From Caballeronia calidae (lineage in GTDB: Bacteria; Pseudomonadota; Gammaproteobacteria; Burkholderiales; Burkholderiaceae): DNA of 57,383 nucleotides. The DNA lies in assembly GCF_900044055.2 (NCBI RefSeq), contig NZ_FCOX02000049.1, forward strand, positions 1 through 57,383. Direction: 5' to 3'. This document shows positions 10,599 to 18,205 of the stretch, in pieces (the first letter of the stretch is position 1; the number at the start of each line of letters is the position of its first letter). Both the position numbers and the translations under genes were made by a program. The notes under the pieces are model-generated. The model worked only from the letters and a program-made list of their open reading frames with translations, did not search any database and was not told where the DNA came from.

Positions 10599-10857
10599 TC
10601 AAATATTCCAAAAGCGGCGCGCGCTTCGGAGCCGATGTGGCGCCGGAGCAGGCGGATCGAAGGTGAACGACGGAAACGGTCGACGGCTCGGCAAAGAAGA
10701 AGATTTTGCCGTCTTCCCGGAACGCTGGCAAAGCGTCTTGCGCCCTGCCCCGGAAACGTGGAACGAATTCGCGTTCGTGCCACGGGTTCGAACCGATGCG
10801 CGGGGTCCGTTAACTGTTTATAATCAAAGCAATTTTAAAGGATTTGAAGGTGGCTGT
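10599..10857. promoter_or_regulatory. Divergent proS/rppH intergenic region
   Basis: The region separates the proS and rppH start codons. On the plus strand a perfect -10 TATAAT lies at 10819-10824, about 34 bases before the rppH ATG, but no good -35 is visible at the right distance. A 7-bp inverted repeat cggcaaa/tttgccg (10689-10711) lies nearer the middle. I see no clear proS promoter. Confidence 0.5.
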
Positions 10858-11508
10858 ATGCTGGATCGTGAAGGCTTTCGCCCGAACGTCGGCATCATCC
10901 TCTTGAACGCGCGCAACGAAGTGTTTTGGGGCAAGCGGCTGCGTGAACATTCCTGGCAGTTTCCGCAAGGGGGCATCAAATACGGTGAGACCCCTGTGCA
11001 AGCGATGTATCGGGAGTTACACGAAGAAACCGGCCTGCTACCGGAGCATGTGAAAGTTGTCGGTCGCACGCGCGACTGGCTGCGTTATGAGGTGCCGGAC
11101 AAGTTCATCAAACGCGAGGTGCGCGGACACTATCGCGGTCAGAAACAGATCTGGTTTCTGCTGCGCATGGTAGGACGTGATTGCGACATCTGCCTGCGTG
11201 CGACGGACCATCCGGAGTTCGATGCCTGGCGCTGGAACGAGTATTGGGTGCCGCTGGATGCGGTGATCGAGTTCAAGCGCGACGTTTATCAAATGGCTCT
11301 CACCGAGCTGTCCCGGTTCCTGCGGCGAACCAACTCCCGCGGCGAACGCGGCGAGCGAGCCGCGCATCATGGGCCGCGCTATCCGCGCGTGCTTCAGACG
11401 ATGACGATCGAAGCACCTCCTGTCACTGCCTCCGGCGCGGCGGTTCAGGCAGAATGCACGGTCAGTGAAGAAGTGCACGTGATCGTGCAGCGCTCATCGT
11501 ACGACTGA
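10858..11508 (+). CDS. rppH: RNA pyrophosphohydrolase RppH
   Basis: RppH removes pyrophosphate from the 5' end of transcripts, which triggers RNase E-dependent decay. The NUDIX box is complete: GG at 38-39, Glu44, then REL.EE.GL ending at residue 60 (within GGIKYGETPVQAMYRELHEE). The N-terminal MLDREGFRPNVGIILLN and the segment GQKQIWFLLRM fit RppH. The product is 216 residues, about 40 longer than the E. coli enzyme, because of a C-terminal tail after about residue 160 rich in Arg, Gly, Thr and Val that is probably unstructured. The ATG at 10858 is preceded by gaagg and a TATAAT box. Confidence 0.95.
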   Translation: MLDREGFRPNVGIILLNARNEVFWGKRLREHSWQFPQGGIKYGETPVQAMYRELHEETGLLPEHVKVVGRTRDWLRYEVPDKFIKREVRGHYRGQKQIWFLLRMVGRDCDICLRATDHPEFDAWRWNEYWVPLDAVIEFKRDVYQMALTELSRFLRRTNSRGERGERAAHHGPRYPRVLQTMTIEAPPVTASGAAVQAECTVSEEVHVIVQRSSYD

Positions 11509-11566
11509 GCGTGCGACCGATCGCCGCGTTTCTTCGCACACTTTGACACTCAGCACGACTCCGATC

Positions 11567-11597
11567 GATGGCACGGCGAACTTCTCGCCGTGCCATC
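11567..11597 (+). terminator. Hairpin terminator after rppH
   Basis: A perfect 13-bp inverted repeat, gatggcacggcga/tcgccgtgccatc, has a five-base loop. Only a weak T-rich stretch (tcgctttgtt) follows. A possible GTG start for the next frame (11590) falls inside this stem, which argues that the downstream lipoprotein starts later. Confidence 0.7.
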
Positions 11598-11658
11598 TCG
11601 CTTTGTTCCGCCGGGCGGGCGCTTCGCGTCCCGCGCGCATGTTTCCGGGAAGACCCAA

Positions 11659-12228
11659 TTGAAAGTGAATGCCTCACTCGCGGTAATCGCGGCATCCGCG
11701 GCAGCGCTTGCCGTGCTCGCCGGCTGTTCCAGCAACAAAGGCCCGTCCACGCAGGACGACGGCGTCTTCACCTATCTCCTCGATCGCAAGCCGAACTGGA
11801 CCGAGGAGAAGATCGAGACGCTGCCGCCCTTGCCGCAAGCTTCCAACCTGCTCGCGTTCAATGTGTCGCAGAATACGCCGCTCAGCTTTGCCGTCGACAA
11901 GACCTCGCTCACGGTCGGCAAGGATGGCGTCGTGCGTTATGTGGTTGTGGTGACGAGTCCGGCGGGCGCGCGCAACGTCAACTATGAAGGCATTCGCTGC
12001 GACACCTATGAATGGCGCCGCTATGCGAGCATCAACGACGACCAGAACGGCTGGGACCAGGGTTCCGCGTTCGAATTCAAGCGCATCGAGAACGGCGAGC
12101 TGAATGCCTATCAGGCCGCGCTCTATCAGGATTACTTCTGCGCGAGCAAGCTGCCTGTCGGCACGGCCAAGCAGATCGTCAACAACATCCAGTACAAGCG
12201 CACGCAAAGCGTGATCAATTCGCGCTGA
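11659..12228 (+). CDS. CNP1-like family lipoprotein
   Basis: This 189-residue protein resembles the CNP1-like uncharacterised family of betaproteobacteria; its function is unknown. An N-terminal hydrophobic signal ends in a lipobox, LAGC, with the lipidated Cys at residue 23, so the protein is probably anchored to a membrane on the periplasmic side. The residues after Cys (SSN) do not include the Asp+2 inner-membrane retention signal, which favours the outer membrane. I chose the TTG at 11659: it gives a normal-length signal peptide and has gggaag upstream, while the only upstream start (GTG 11590) lies in the rppH terminator and adds 23 unhelpful residues. GTG at 11665 is a possible alternative. 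Confidence 0.82.
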   Translation: MKVNASLAVIAASAAALAVLAGCSSNKGPSTQDDGVFTYLLDRKPNWTEEKIETLPPLPQASNLLAFNVSQNTPLSFAVDKTSLTVGKDGVVRYVVVVTSPAGARNVNYEGIRCDTYEWRRYASINDDQNGWDQGSAFEFKRIENGELNAYQAALYQDYFCASKLPVGTAKQIVNNIQYKRTQSVINSR

Positions 12229-12249
12229 TGCGGCTCCCGTCGTGAAAAA

Positions 12250-12288
12250 AGCCCGCTGGCCTTGCGGCTCAGCGGGCTTCGTTTTTTT
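12250..12288. terminator. Bidirectional terminator between lipoprotein gene and proB
   Basis: The stem agcccgctg/cagcgggct with an inner gcc/ggc pair is followed by seven Ts on the plus strand and preceded by six As. It can serve the plus-strand lipoprotein gene and the converging minus-strand rplU-rpmA-obgE-proB operon. Confidence 0.88.
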
Positions 12289-12300
12289 GCGGACAACGGC

Positions 12301-13419
12301 TCAGACGAGCACGAGATTGTCGCGATGGATCAGCTCGGGCTCGAGCATATAGCCGAGCACGGTTTCGATCTCGCCACTCGGCCGACGATGAATCAGCCGC
12401 GCTTCCGAGCTGCTGTAGTTCGTGATGCCGCGCGCGATCTCCTGCCCCTGATCGTTGACGCACGCAATGACTTCGCCGCGATCGAACGCGCCCTTCACAT
12501 CGATCACGCCGATCGGCAGCAGGCTCTTGCCGTCTGCGGTGAGCTTGCAAACCGCGCCGTCATCGATCACGACGTGCCCACGCACCTGCAAGTGGTCCGC
12601 CATCCATTGCTTGCGCGCCGCCATGCGAGCCGTGCGCGCGATGAGCTGCGTGCCGATCATCTCGCCGGATGCGAGGCGGGTGAGCACATCGGCTTCACGT
12701 CCGCTCGCGATCACCGTGTTCGCGCCGCTGTGCGCCGCGCGCTTCGCCGCGAGGATCTTGGTCAGCATGCCGCCGCGCCCAAGGCTCGACCCCGCGCCGC
12801 CCGCCATCTGCTCGAGTTCGGGCGTGCCGGCATCGGCCTGCTCGACGAGCGTCGCGTTCGGGTCCTTGCGCGGATCGGCGGTGAAGAGGCCGCGCTGATC
12901 GGTGAGGATGACGAGCGCATCGCCTTCGATCAGATTCGCGACGAGCGCGCCGAGCGTGTCGTTGTCGCCGAACTTGATTTCGTCGGTGATGACCGTGTCG
13001 TTCTCGTTGATGATCGGCACCGCGCCGAGGCGCAGCAGCGTGAGCAACGTGGAGCGAGCGTTCAGATAGCGCTCGCGATCGGCGAGATCAGCGTGGGTTA
13101 GCAGAATCTGCGCGGTGCGGATGCCGTGCGCGCCGAAGCTGCTTTCGTAGACCTGCGCGAGTCCCATCTGACCGACCGCGGCCGCAGCCTGCAACTCGTC
13201 GATTTCACGCGGCCGCTTGGTCCAGCCGAGCCGGTGAATGCCTTCCGCGATCGCGCCCGAACTCACGAGCACGACTTCCTTGCCCTGCTCGCGCAGCGCC
13301 GCGATCTGCGACGCCCAGCGATTGATTGCGGCATGATCGAGACCGCGCCCGTCGTTGGTGACGAGGCTGGACCCTACTTTCACTACGATTCGCTTCGCAG
13401 CGGCGATGACCGAACGCAT
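12301..13419 (-). CDS. proB: Glutamate 5-kinase
   Basis: ProB phosphorylates L-glutamate to gamma-glutamyl phosphate, the first step of proline synthesis, and is normally inhibited by proline. The 372-residue product has an amino-acid kinase domain (about 1-260, with VVKVGSSLVT, VLVSSGAIAEG and PIINENDTV) and a C-terminal PUA domain (about 280-360, including GVIDVKGAFDRGEVI). It is the last gene of the rplU-rpmA-obgE-proB set, 41 bp after obgE, and ends just before a bidirectional terminator. The proA partner is not in the window. Confidence 0.97.
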   Translation of the reverse strand: MRSVIAAAKRIVVKVGSSLVTNDGRGLDHAAINRWASQIAALREQGKEVVLVSSGAIAEGIHRLGWTKRPREIDELQAAAAVGQMGLAQVYESSFGAHGIRTAQILLTHADLADRERYLNARSTLLTLLRLGAVPIINENDTVITDEIKFGDNDTLGALVANLIEGDALVILTDQRGLFTADPRKDPNATLVEQADAGTPELEQMAGGAGSSLGRGGMLTKILAAKRAAHSGANTVIASGREADVLTRLASGEMIGTQLIARTARMAARKQWMADHLQVRGHVVIDDGAVCKLTADGKSLLPIGVIDVKGAFDRGEVIACVNDQGQEIARGITNYSSSEARLIHRRPSGEIETVLGYMLEPELIHRDNLVLV

Positions 13420-13460
13420 CGTGCGCTTTCTCCTCGGATGGCGTGTTGTGGGGTGCGTCC

Positions 13461-14555
13461 TTACTCTTGTTCCTTGCCGGCTGCATCGTCACGGAAGCGC
13501 ACATCGGCCGCGAGATCCTCGGCTTCCGCCGCGCGCGACGCGTCCGAATGCTGAGAGATGTAGTCGTAGATCGCGTAGGTCAGCGCTTCGCAGCCCTGAC
13601 CGGTCAATGCCGAAATCTCGAAGACCGGGCCGTCCCACTCGAAGCGCTCGACGAAATCGGCGATGCGCGCCTCGCGCTCGTCTTCCGGCACCATGTCGAG
13701 CTTGTTCAGCACGAGCCAGCGCGGCTTTTCATAGAGCGCCTCGTCGTACTTGCGCAGTTCGTTGACGATGGCCGTTGCTTCCGCAACCGGATCGACGTTT
13801 TCATCGAACGGCGCCATATCGACGAGATGCAGCAGGACGCCCGTGCGCTGCAGGTGACGCAGGAAGCGATGCCCGAGCCCCGCGCCTTCCGCCGCGCCTT
13901 CGATCAGGCCGGGAATGTCCGCGATCACGAAGCTCTTGCTCGGCCCGACGCGCACCACGCCGAGATTCGGCGCGAGCGTCGTGAACGGATAATCCGCGAT
14001 CTTCGGCCGCGCGTTCGACACCGACGAGATGAACGTGGATTTCCCCGCGTTCGGCATGCCGAGCAAACCGACATCGGCGAGCACTTTCAGCTCGAGCTTG
14101 AGCATGCGGCGCTCGCCCGGCTTGCCGTCGGTCTTCTGACGCGGCGCGCGGTTCGTACTCGACTTGAAATGCAGGTTGCCGAGGCCGCCCGCGCCGCCCT
14201 TCGCGATCAGCACTTGCTGATTGTGCTCGGTCAGGTCGGCGATGATCTCGCCCGTTTCCTGATCCGAGATGATGGTGCCGACCGGCATGCGCAACGTGAT
14301 GTCGTCGCCGCCCTTGCCGTAGCAATCCGCGCCGCGGCCGTTTTCGCCGTTGCGCGCCTGGTGTTTCTTGGAAAAGCGATAGTCGATCAGCGTGTTGATA
14401 TTGCGATCCGCGACCGCGTAGACGCTGCCGCCGCGGCCGCCGTCGCCGCCGTCCGGCCCGCCGAACGGGACGAACTTTTCGCGGCGCATCGACGCGCTGC
14501 CATCTCCTCCGTCGCCGGCGATGACTTCGATCCTCGCTTCGTCAATGAACTTCAT
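13461..14555 (-). CDS. obgE: GTPase ObgE/CgtA
   Basis: Obg is an essential GTPase that acts in assembly of the 50S ribosomal subunit and responds to ppGpp. The 364-residue protein has the glycine-rich Obg fold (about 1-158, with GGDGGDGSAS and PFGGPDGGDGGRGG) and a G domain with GMPNAGKST, DIPGLIEGA and NKLD (within LVLNKLDMVP). A short acidic C-terminal tail follows. It sits behind rplU and rpmA as in many proteobacteria, but a strong hairpin and a separate inverted repeat lie between rpmA and obgE, so its level may be set independently of the ribosomal genes. GGACGGAG precedes the ATG. Confidence 0.97.
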   Translation of the reverse strand: MKFIDEARIEVIAGDGGDGSASMRREKFVPFGGPDGGDGGRGGSVYAVADRNINTLIDYRFSKKHQARNGENGRGADCYGKGGDDITLRMPVGTIISDQETGEIIADLTEHNQQVLIAKGGAGGLGNLHFKSSTNRAPRQKTDGKPGERRMLKLELKVLADVGLLGMPNAGKSTFISSVSNARPKIADYPFTTLAPNLGVVRVGPSKSFVIADIPGLIEGAAEGAGLGHRFLRHLQRTGVLLHLVDMAPFDENVDPVAEATAIVNELRKYDEALYEKPRWLVLNKLDMVPEDEREARIADFVERFEWDGPVFEISALTGQGCEALTYAIYDYISQHSDASRAAEAEDLAADVRFRDDAAGKEQE

Positions 14556-14591
14556 GCGTTGCTCCGTCCCGTGTATTCCAGCTATTTTGCC

Positions 14592-14612
14592 GTGACCGAC
14601 TTAAGCGGTCAC
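14592..14612. promoter_or_regulatory. Perfect inverted repeat in the obgE leader
   Basis: The arms gtgaccg and cggtcac are separated by seven bases (acttaag, containing the palindrome cttaag). The repeat lies 37-57 bases upstream of the obgE start. It could be an operator or an RNA hairpin in the leader; there is no T-run, so it is not a standard terminator. I do not recognise the binding protein. Confidence 0.5.
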
Positions 14613-14640
14613 TCATAACTCGTTTTGACTGCACCAAATG

Positions 14641-14671
14641 AAATGGCCCCGCGAACTTCGCGGGGCCATTT
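14641..14671 (-). terminator. Terminator/attenuator between rpmA and obgE
   Basis: A perfect 14-bp stem, aaatggccccgcga/tcgcggggccattt, has a three-base loop. On the minus strand it is followed only by catttgg, a weak U-tract. It follows rpmA and precedes obgE on the same strand, so it may stop most transcripts after the ribosomal protein genes while letting some continue. Confidence 0.75.
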
Positions 14672-14698
14672 TTCGGTCCTGAAGCCCGTGCGTAAAAT

Positions 14699-14959
14699 TT
14701 ACGCTGCCGGGACAACGACAACCGTGTGCTTCTTCGCAGCGCCCTTGGTCACGAACTTGACGTGGCCGTCGGCCAGCGCGAACAGCGTGTGATCCTTGCC
14801 GATGCCGACATTCTCACCCGGGTGCATGCGCGTGCCGCGCTGGCGAACGATGATGCCGCCTGCGTTGATTGCCTGGCCGCCGTACACCTTCACGCCGAGG
14901 CGTTTCGACTCGGAGTCGCGGCCGTTGCGGGAAGACCCGCCTGCTTTTTTGTGTGCCAT
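14699..14959 (-). CDS. rpmA: 50S ribosomal protein L27
   Basis: L27 is a large-subunit protein whose N-terminal tail reaches the peptidyl transferase centre. The 86-residue product has the conserved start MAHKKAGGSSRNGRDS and the segment GGIIVRQRGTRMHPG of the family. There is no N-terminal extension of the kind cleaved in Firmicutes. It follows rplU by 24 bp and is cotranscribed with it. Confidence 0.99.
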   Translation of the reverse strand: MAHKKAGGSSRNGRDSESKRLGVKVYGGQAINAGGIIVRQRGTRMHPGENVGIGKDHTLFALADGHVKFVTKGAAKKHTVVVVPAA

Positions 14960-14983
14960 TTGCTTAGCTCCTTACCGGTGCGC

Positions 14984-15295
14984 TTACGCGTTGATCGCGT
15001 CGATGCGCAGTTCGGTGTAGTTCTGGCGATGGCCAGCGTGCTTTTGGTAGTGCTTCCGGCGACGCATCTTGAAGATGGTCACTTTGGCGTGACGACCCTG
15101 GGACACGACGGTAGCCTTGACGGAAGCCCCACTGACCAGCGGCGTACCGAACTTAATCGATTCGCCTTCGCCCACTGCGAGAACCTGGTCGAGCGTGATT
15201 TCAGCGTCAATGTCTGCCGGTATCTGTTCTACTTTCAATTTTTCGCCAACAGCAACCTTATACTGCTTGCCGCCGGTTTTTATGACCGCGTACAT
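14984..15295 (-). CDS. rplU: 50S ribosomal protein L21
   Basis: L21 binds 23S rRNA in the large subunit. The 103-residue product starts MYAVIKTGGKQYKV and contains FKMRRRKHYQKHAGHRQ, both family hallmarks. The ATG at 15295 is chosen over an in-frame start four codons earlier because it matches the family and is preceded by gtgagg. The promoter (15374-15402) is strong and close, and the leader between can adopt competing hairpins, which suggests control of ribosomal protein output. Confidence 0.99.
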   Translation of the reverse strand: MYAVIKTGGKQYKVAVGEKLKVEQIPADIDAEITLDQVLAVGEGESIKFGTPLVSGASVKATVVSQGRHAKVTIFKMRRRKHYQKHAGHRQNYTELRIDAINA

Positions 15296-15367
15296 TGAGA
15301 ACCTCACTCAAAATTCTTTCCCGCTCGCGCGGGAAACTATATTTCCCACGCACCACGCGGGGGAAAA
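15295..15367 (-). other. rplU leader with three mutually exclusive stems
   Basis: The predicted leader of about 72 nt has four alternating complementary arms on the minus strand. Arm 1 (15367-15357, UUUUCCCCCGC) pairs with arm 2 (15351-15342, GCGUGGGAAA). Arm 2 instead pairs over ten positions with arm 3 (UUUCCCGCGC, 15336-15327). The start of arm 3 (15336-15329) can pair over eight positions with arm 4 (GCGGGAAA, 15324-15317), closing a GCGA tetraloop. A further TTGAG/CTCAA pair (15295-15311) would put the Shine-Dalgarno sequence in a loop next to the start codon. Only the complementarity is observed; a regulatory function is inferred. Confidence 0.6.
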
Positions 15368-15373
15368 CACGCG

Positions 15374-15402
15374 ATTATACATAGAGTTACGCTCGACGTC
15401 AA
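15374..15402 (-). promoter_or_regulatory. Strong sigma70 promoter of rplU-rpmA
   Basis: On the minus strand -35 TTGACG (15397-15402) and -10 TATAAT (15374-15379) are separated by exactly 17 bp. Transcription would start near 15367. Confidence 0.88.
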
Positions 15403-15546
15403 AACGCTGTGCCGCCCACCGCGACGGAGCAGCCCGACATGCGCCGCGCATCCGACCCTCGGCGAATAGGACACGAATCGTGTCTGAATTCCGCCGACGT
15501 TGCGCGAATCGACGCTGCCGAATCCCGTCGTCTGTCGGATTCGCCT

Positions 15547-15552
15547 TATAAT
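15547..15552 (+). promoter_or_regulatory. Candidate -10 element of ispB
   Basis: A perfect TATAAT lies 27 bases before the ispB ATG. No convincing -35 is present 16-18 bp upstream, so this is a weak call. Confidence 0.4.
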
Positions 15553-15578
15553 CCGCCGGATTACCCTTTTTGCCGATC

Positions 15579-16571
15579 ATGTCGTCCACCGCCACTTCCT
15601 CTCCAAACGCCGCCGCGCTGCTTGCCCCGATCGCCGAGGACATGCAGCAGGTCAATCGCGTCATTCGGCAGCGCCTGGCATCAGAAGTGATGCTGATCAA
15701 CCAGATTTCGGAATACATCATCGGCGCGGGCGGCAAGCGGCTGCGTCCGGCGCTGTTGCTGCTGGTTTCGGGCGCGCTGGGCGACACGACCGGGCATCGC
15801 CACGAACTCGCGGCCGTCGTCGAGTTCATTCACACGGCGACGCTTTTGCACGACGACGTCGTCGACGAATCCGATCTGCGCCGCGGCCGCAAGACCGCCA
15901 ATGCGCTCTTCGGCAACGCGGCGAGCGTGCTGGTCGGCGACTTCCTGTATTCGCGCTCGTTCGAAATGATGGTGAGCGTCGGCAAGATGCGCGTGATGGA
16001 GATTCTCTCCGTCGCGACCAACATCATTTCCGAAGGCGAAGTGCTGCAGCTTCTCAACATGCACGACCCGGACGTCGACGAAGCGCGCTACATGCAGGTG
16101 ATCCGCTACAAGACGGCGAAGCTGTTCGAAGCGGCCGCGCAACTGGGCGCGGTGCTCTCAGGCGCGGATGCGCGCACCGAAGCGGCGGCGGCGGAATTCG
16201 GCCGGCGCATCGGCACGGCGTTCCAGATCATGGACGACTGGCTCGACTACACCGGCACGCCCGAATCGATGGGCAAGAACGCCGGCGACGATCTGCGCGA
16301 AGGCAAGCCTACGCTGCCGCTCATCTATCTGATGGAGCACGGCACGCCGGAACAGGCGGCGCTCGCGCGTGAGGCCATCGAACAGGGCGGCACGGATCGC
16401 TTCGACACGATCTTCGACGCCATCACCACGTCCGGCGCGCTCGATCACACGCTCGAATGCGCGCGCAAAGAGGCAGAGGCGGCGGCGAATGCGATTTCTT
16501 CATTTCCCTCTTCCATATACAAAGATAGCCTGCTAGAATTATGTTCTTACTCGACGTCACGGCAGTCTTGA
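15579..16571 (+). CDS. ispB: Octaprenyl diphosphate synthase (trans-prenyltransferase)
   Basis: This enzyme extends farnesyl diphosphate with isopentenyl diphosphate to make the side chain of ubiquinone. The 330-residue product has both aspartate-rich motifs: DDVVD (92-96, first) and DDWLD (219-223, second), with GGKRLRP (51-57) binding isopentenyl diphosphate. Chain length (C40) is assumed from close relatives. It is divergent from rplU, as in E. coli. The ATG at 15579 (MSSTATSSPN) is preferred over the TTG three codons earlier. coq7, another ubiquinone gene, lies at the other end of the window. Confidence 0.95.
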   Translation: MSSTATSSPNAAALLAPIAEDMQQVNRVIRQRLASEVMLINQISEYIIGAGGKRLRPALLLLVSGALGDTTGHRHELAAVVEFIHTATLLHDDVVDESDLRRGRKTANALFGNAASVLVGDFLYSRSFEMMVSVGKMRVMEILSVATNIISEGEVLQLLNMHDPDVDEARYMQVIRYKTAKLFEAAAQLGAVLSGADARTEAAAAEFGRRIGTAFQIMDDWLDYTGTPESMGKNAGDDLREGKPTLPLIYLMEHGTPEQAALAREAIEQGGTDRFDTIFDAITTSGALDHTLECARKEAEAAANAISSFPSSIYKDSLLELCSYSTSRQS

Positions 16572-16620
16572 AAGAGACTGAAGCGACGCAAGAGTCCAAG
16601 TAGTACAGCAGTATTCAATT

Positions 16621-16697
16621 CGGGGTGTAGCTTAGCCTGGTAGAGCGCTACGTTCGGGACGTAGAGGCCGGAGGTTCGAATCCTCTCACCCCGACCA
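16621..16697 (+). tRNA. tRNA-Pro (anticodon CGG)
   Basis: The 77-nt gene folds as a standard cloverleaf. The acceptor CGGGGTG pairs with CACCCCG, and the 3' ACCA end is encoded. The anticodon arm is ctacg-ttCGGga-cgtag with anticodon CGG at 16655-16657, reading the proline codon CCG. The T arm ggagg-ttcgaat-cctct is present. A strong terminator follows nine bases later. Confidence 0.97.
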
Positions 16698-16705
16698 GAA
16701 TTGCA

Positions 16706-16736
16706 AAAACCCGCATGGTCCGCCATGCGGGTTTTT
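16706..16736 (+). terminator. Terminator after tRNA-Pro
   Basis: A 13-bp stem, aaaacccgcatgg/ccatgcgggtttt, has a four-base loop and runs into ttttttatttt-like sequence. It ends the tRNA transcript and probably any ispB read-through. Confidence 0.92.
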
Positions 16737-16841
16737 TATTTCCGCCGACCGAAATCGCGTACGCTGGCCGAAAGGCCAAGGGCGAGGTTGCCGGCCCGTC
16801 TGCTATATTGCCTCCCATCTCCGCCCCTACTCGATCATCGC

Positions 16842-18131
16842 GTGGACAACCTTCCCTTATGGGCGCAAATTTGCGCCATTTTTCTGCTTCTCATCCTTTC
16901 CGGCTTTTTCTCGATCTCCGAAACGTCGATGATGGCGCTCAATCGCCATCGGCTGAAATATCTGGCGAGCCAGGGATCGCTTCGCGCGCGCACGACGCAA
17001 GGCCTACTCGCGAAGACCGACCAGCTGCTTTCCGTGATCCTGATCGGCAACAACCTGATCAACACGATCATCCCGGTGCTCACCACATCGATCGCGCTGC
17101 ACACGTTCGGGCATAACAATCTCGTCCTGTCGATCACGACGGGCGTCATCGCGTTTCTGATCATCGTGTTCGCGGAAATCGCGCCGAAGATCGTCGGCGC
17201 CACGTATCCGGAGAAAGTGGCGCTGCCCGCGAGCCTCGTGCTCGCGCCGCTCATGCGCATCGCGCGGCCGCTGATCTGGTTCGTCAACCTGTTCGCCAAC
17301 GCGATTCTGGCCGCGCTGCACATCAACACGAAAAACAAGCGCGATCAGCGCATCTCGCCGGAGGAGTTGCGCACCATCGTGCTCGAAACCGGCAGCTTCA
17401 TGCCGACCAAGCACCGCAGCATCCTGCTCAATCTGTTCGATCTGGAGAACATCACCGTCGACGACGTGATGATTCCGCGGCGCCGCATCGAAGCGCTCGA
17501 CTTCGAAGCGCCCTTCGAGCAGATCCTGCATCAGCTCGAGACGTGCTATCACAACAAGCTCGTCGTCTATCAGGGCGATATCGATCGCGTGATGGGCATT
17601 CTGCACGTGCGGAAGACGCTGTCGGCGCTGCATAACCAGGAGCTCGAGCGCGAGACGCTGCGCGATCTGCTCACCGAGCCGTACTTCGTGCCGACCGGCA
17701 CGCCCGTCTTCCAGCAGTTGCAGTACTTTCAGGAAAGCGGCCACCGTATTGCGATCGTCGTCGACGAGTACGGCGAGCTGCAGGGACTCGTCACGCCCGA
17801 GGACATCATCGAGGAGCTGATCGGCGAGTTCACGACGACGATCCCGCGCGGCACCGGCACGCGCAGCGGCTGGGACGAGAACGGCGAGTGCATCGTGGCG
17901 GGCAGCATGCCGCTGCGCGAACTGAACCGCTGGCTGCAACTCACGCTGCCGACGGACGGCCCGAAGACGCTCAACGGCCTGATTCTCGAAACGCTCGAAG
18001 ATATTCCGGACGGCGATGTGTCCGTGCGTATCGCGGACGTGACCGTCGAAGTGATGCGCAGCGACGATCAGGCAATCCGCACCGTCAAAATCTTCCGTCC
18101 GGCGGCGCTCGCCAAACACGCATCGCGTTAG
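16842..18131 (+). CDS. CorC/HlyC family membrane protein (DUF21-CBS-CorC)
   Basis: This 429-residue protein has an N-terminal DUF21 membrane domain of about four helices (LWAQICAIFLLLILSGFFS onward, with the family's SETSMMALNRHRLK), a pair of CBS domains (about 210-335) and a C-terminal CorC/HlyC domain. Family members are linked to magnesium or cobalt export and are often called hemolysins without evidence of lysis. The GTG at 16842 (VDNLPLWAQ) is chosen because the residues before it are arginine/proline-rich and unlike the family; no strong ribosome-binding site is visible. Possible -10 TATATT is at 16804-16809. Confidence 0.9.
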   Translation: MDNLPLWAQICAIFLLLILSGFFSISETSMMALNRHRLKYLASQGSLRARTTQGLLAKTDQLLSVILIGNNLINTIIPVLTTSIALHTFGHNNLVLSITTGVIAFLIIVFAEIAPKIVGATYPEKVALPASLVLAPLMRIARPLIWFVNLFANAILAALHINTKNKRDQRISPEELRTIVLETGSFMPTKHRSILLNLFDLENITVDDVMIPRRRIEALDFEAPFEQILHQLETCYHNKLVVYQGDIDRVMGILHVRKTLSALHNQELERETLRDLLTEPYFVPTGTPVFQQLQYFQESGHRIAIVVDEYGELQGLVTPEDIIEELIGEFTTTIPRGTGTRSGWDENGECIVAGSMPLRELNRWLQLTLPTDGPKTLNGLILETLEDIPDGDVSVRIADVTVEVMRSDDQAIRTVKIFRPAALAKHASR

Positions 18132-18205
18132 CCATTCGGACGACTGGGCGCAAGCGGCCGCGGACGGGATGATCGGATCATCTCGACTCCGACGCTCCGA
18201 CGCCC

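Noticed and set aside
9003..10823. 606-codon open frame opposite proS
   Set aside because: Shadow of proS on the other strand, with low-complexity, Arg/Asp/His-rich composition and no ribosome-binding site or family match.
15308..15829. Frame opposite ispB extending toward rplU
   Set aside because: Overlaps the promoter and leader of rplU and the start of ispB on the wrong strand; no family features.
16621..16697. tRNA-Pro as an integration site for a genomic island
   Set aside because: No repeat of its 3' end, no integrase and no change in gene content follow; the next genes are conserved housekeeping genes.
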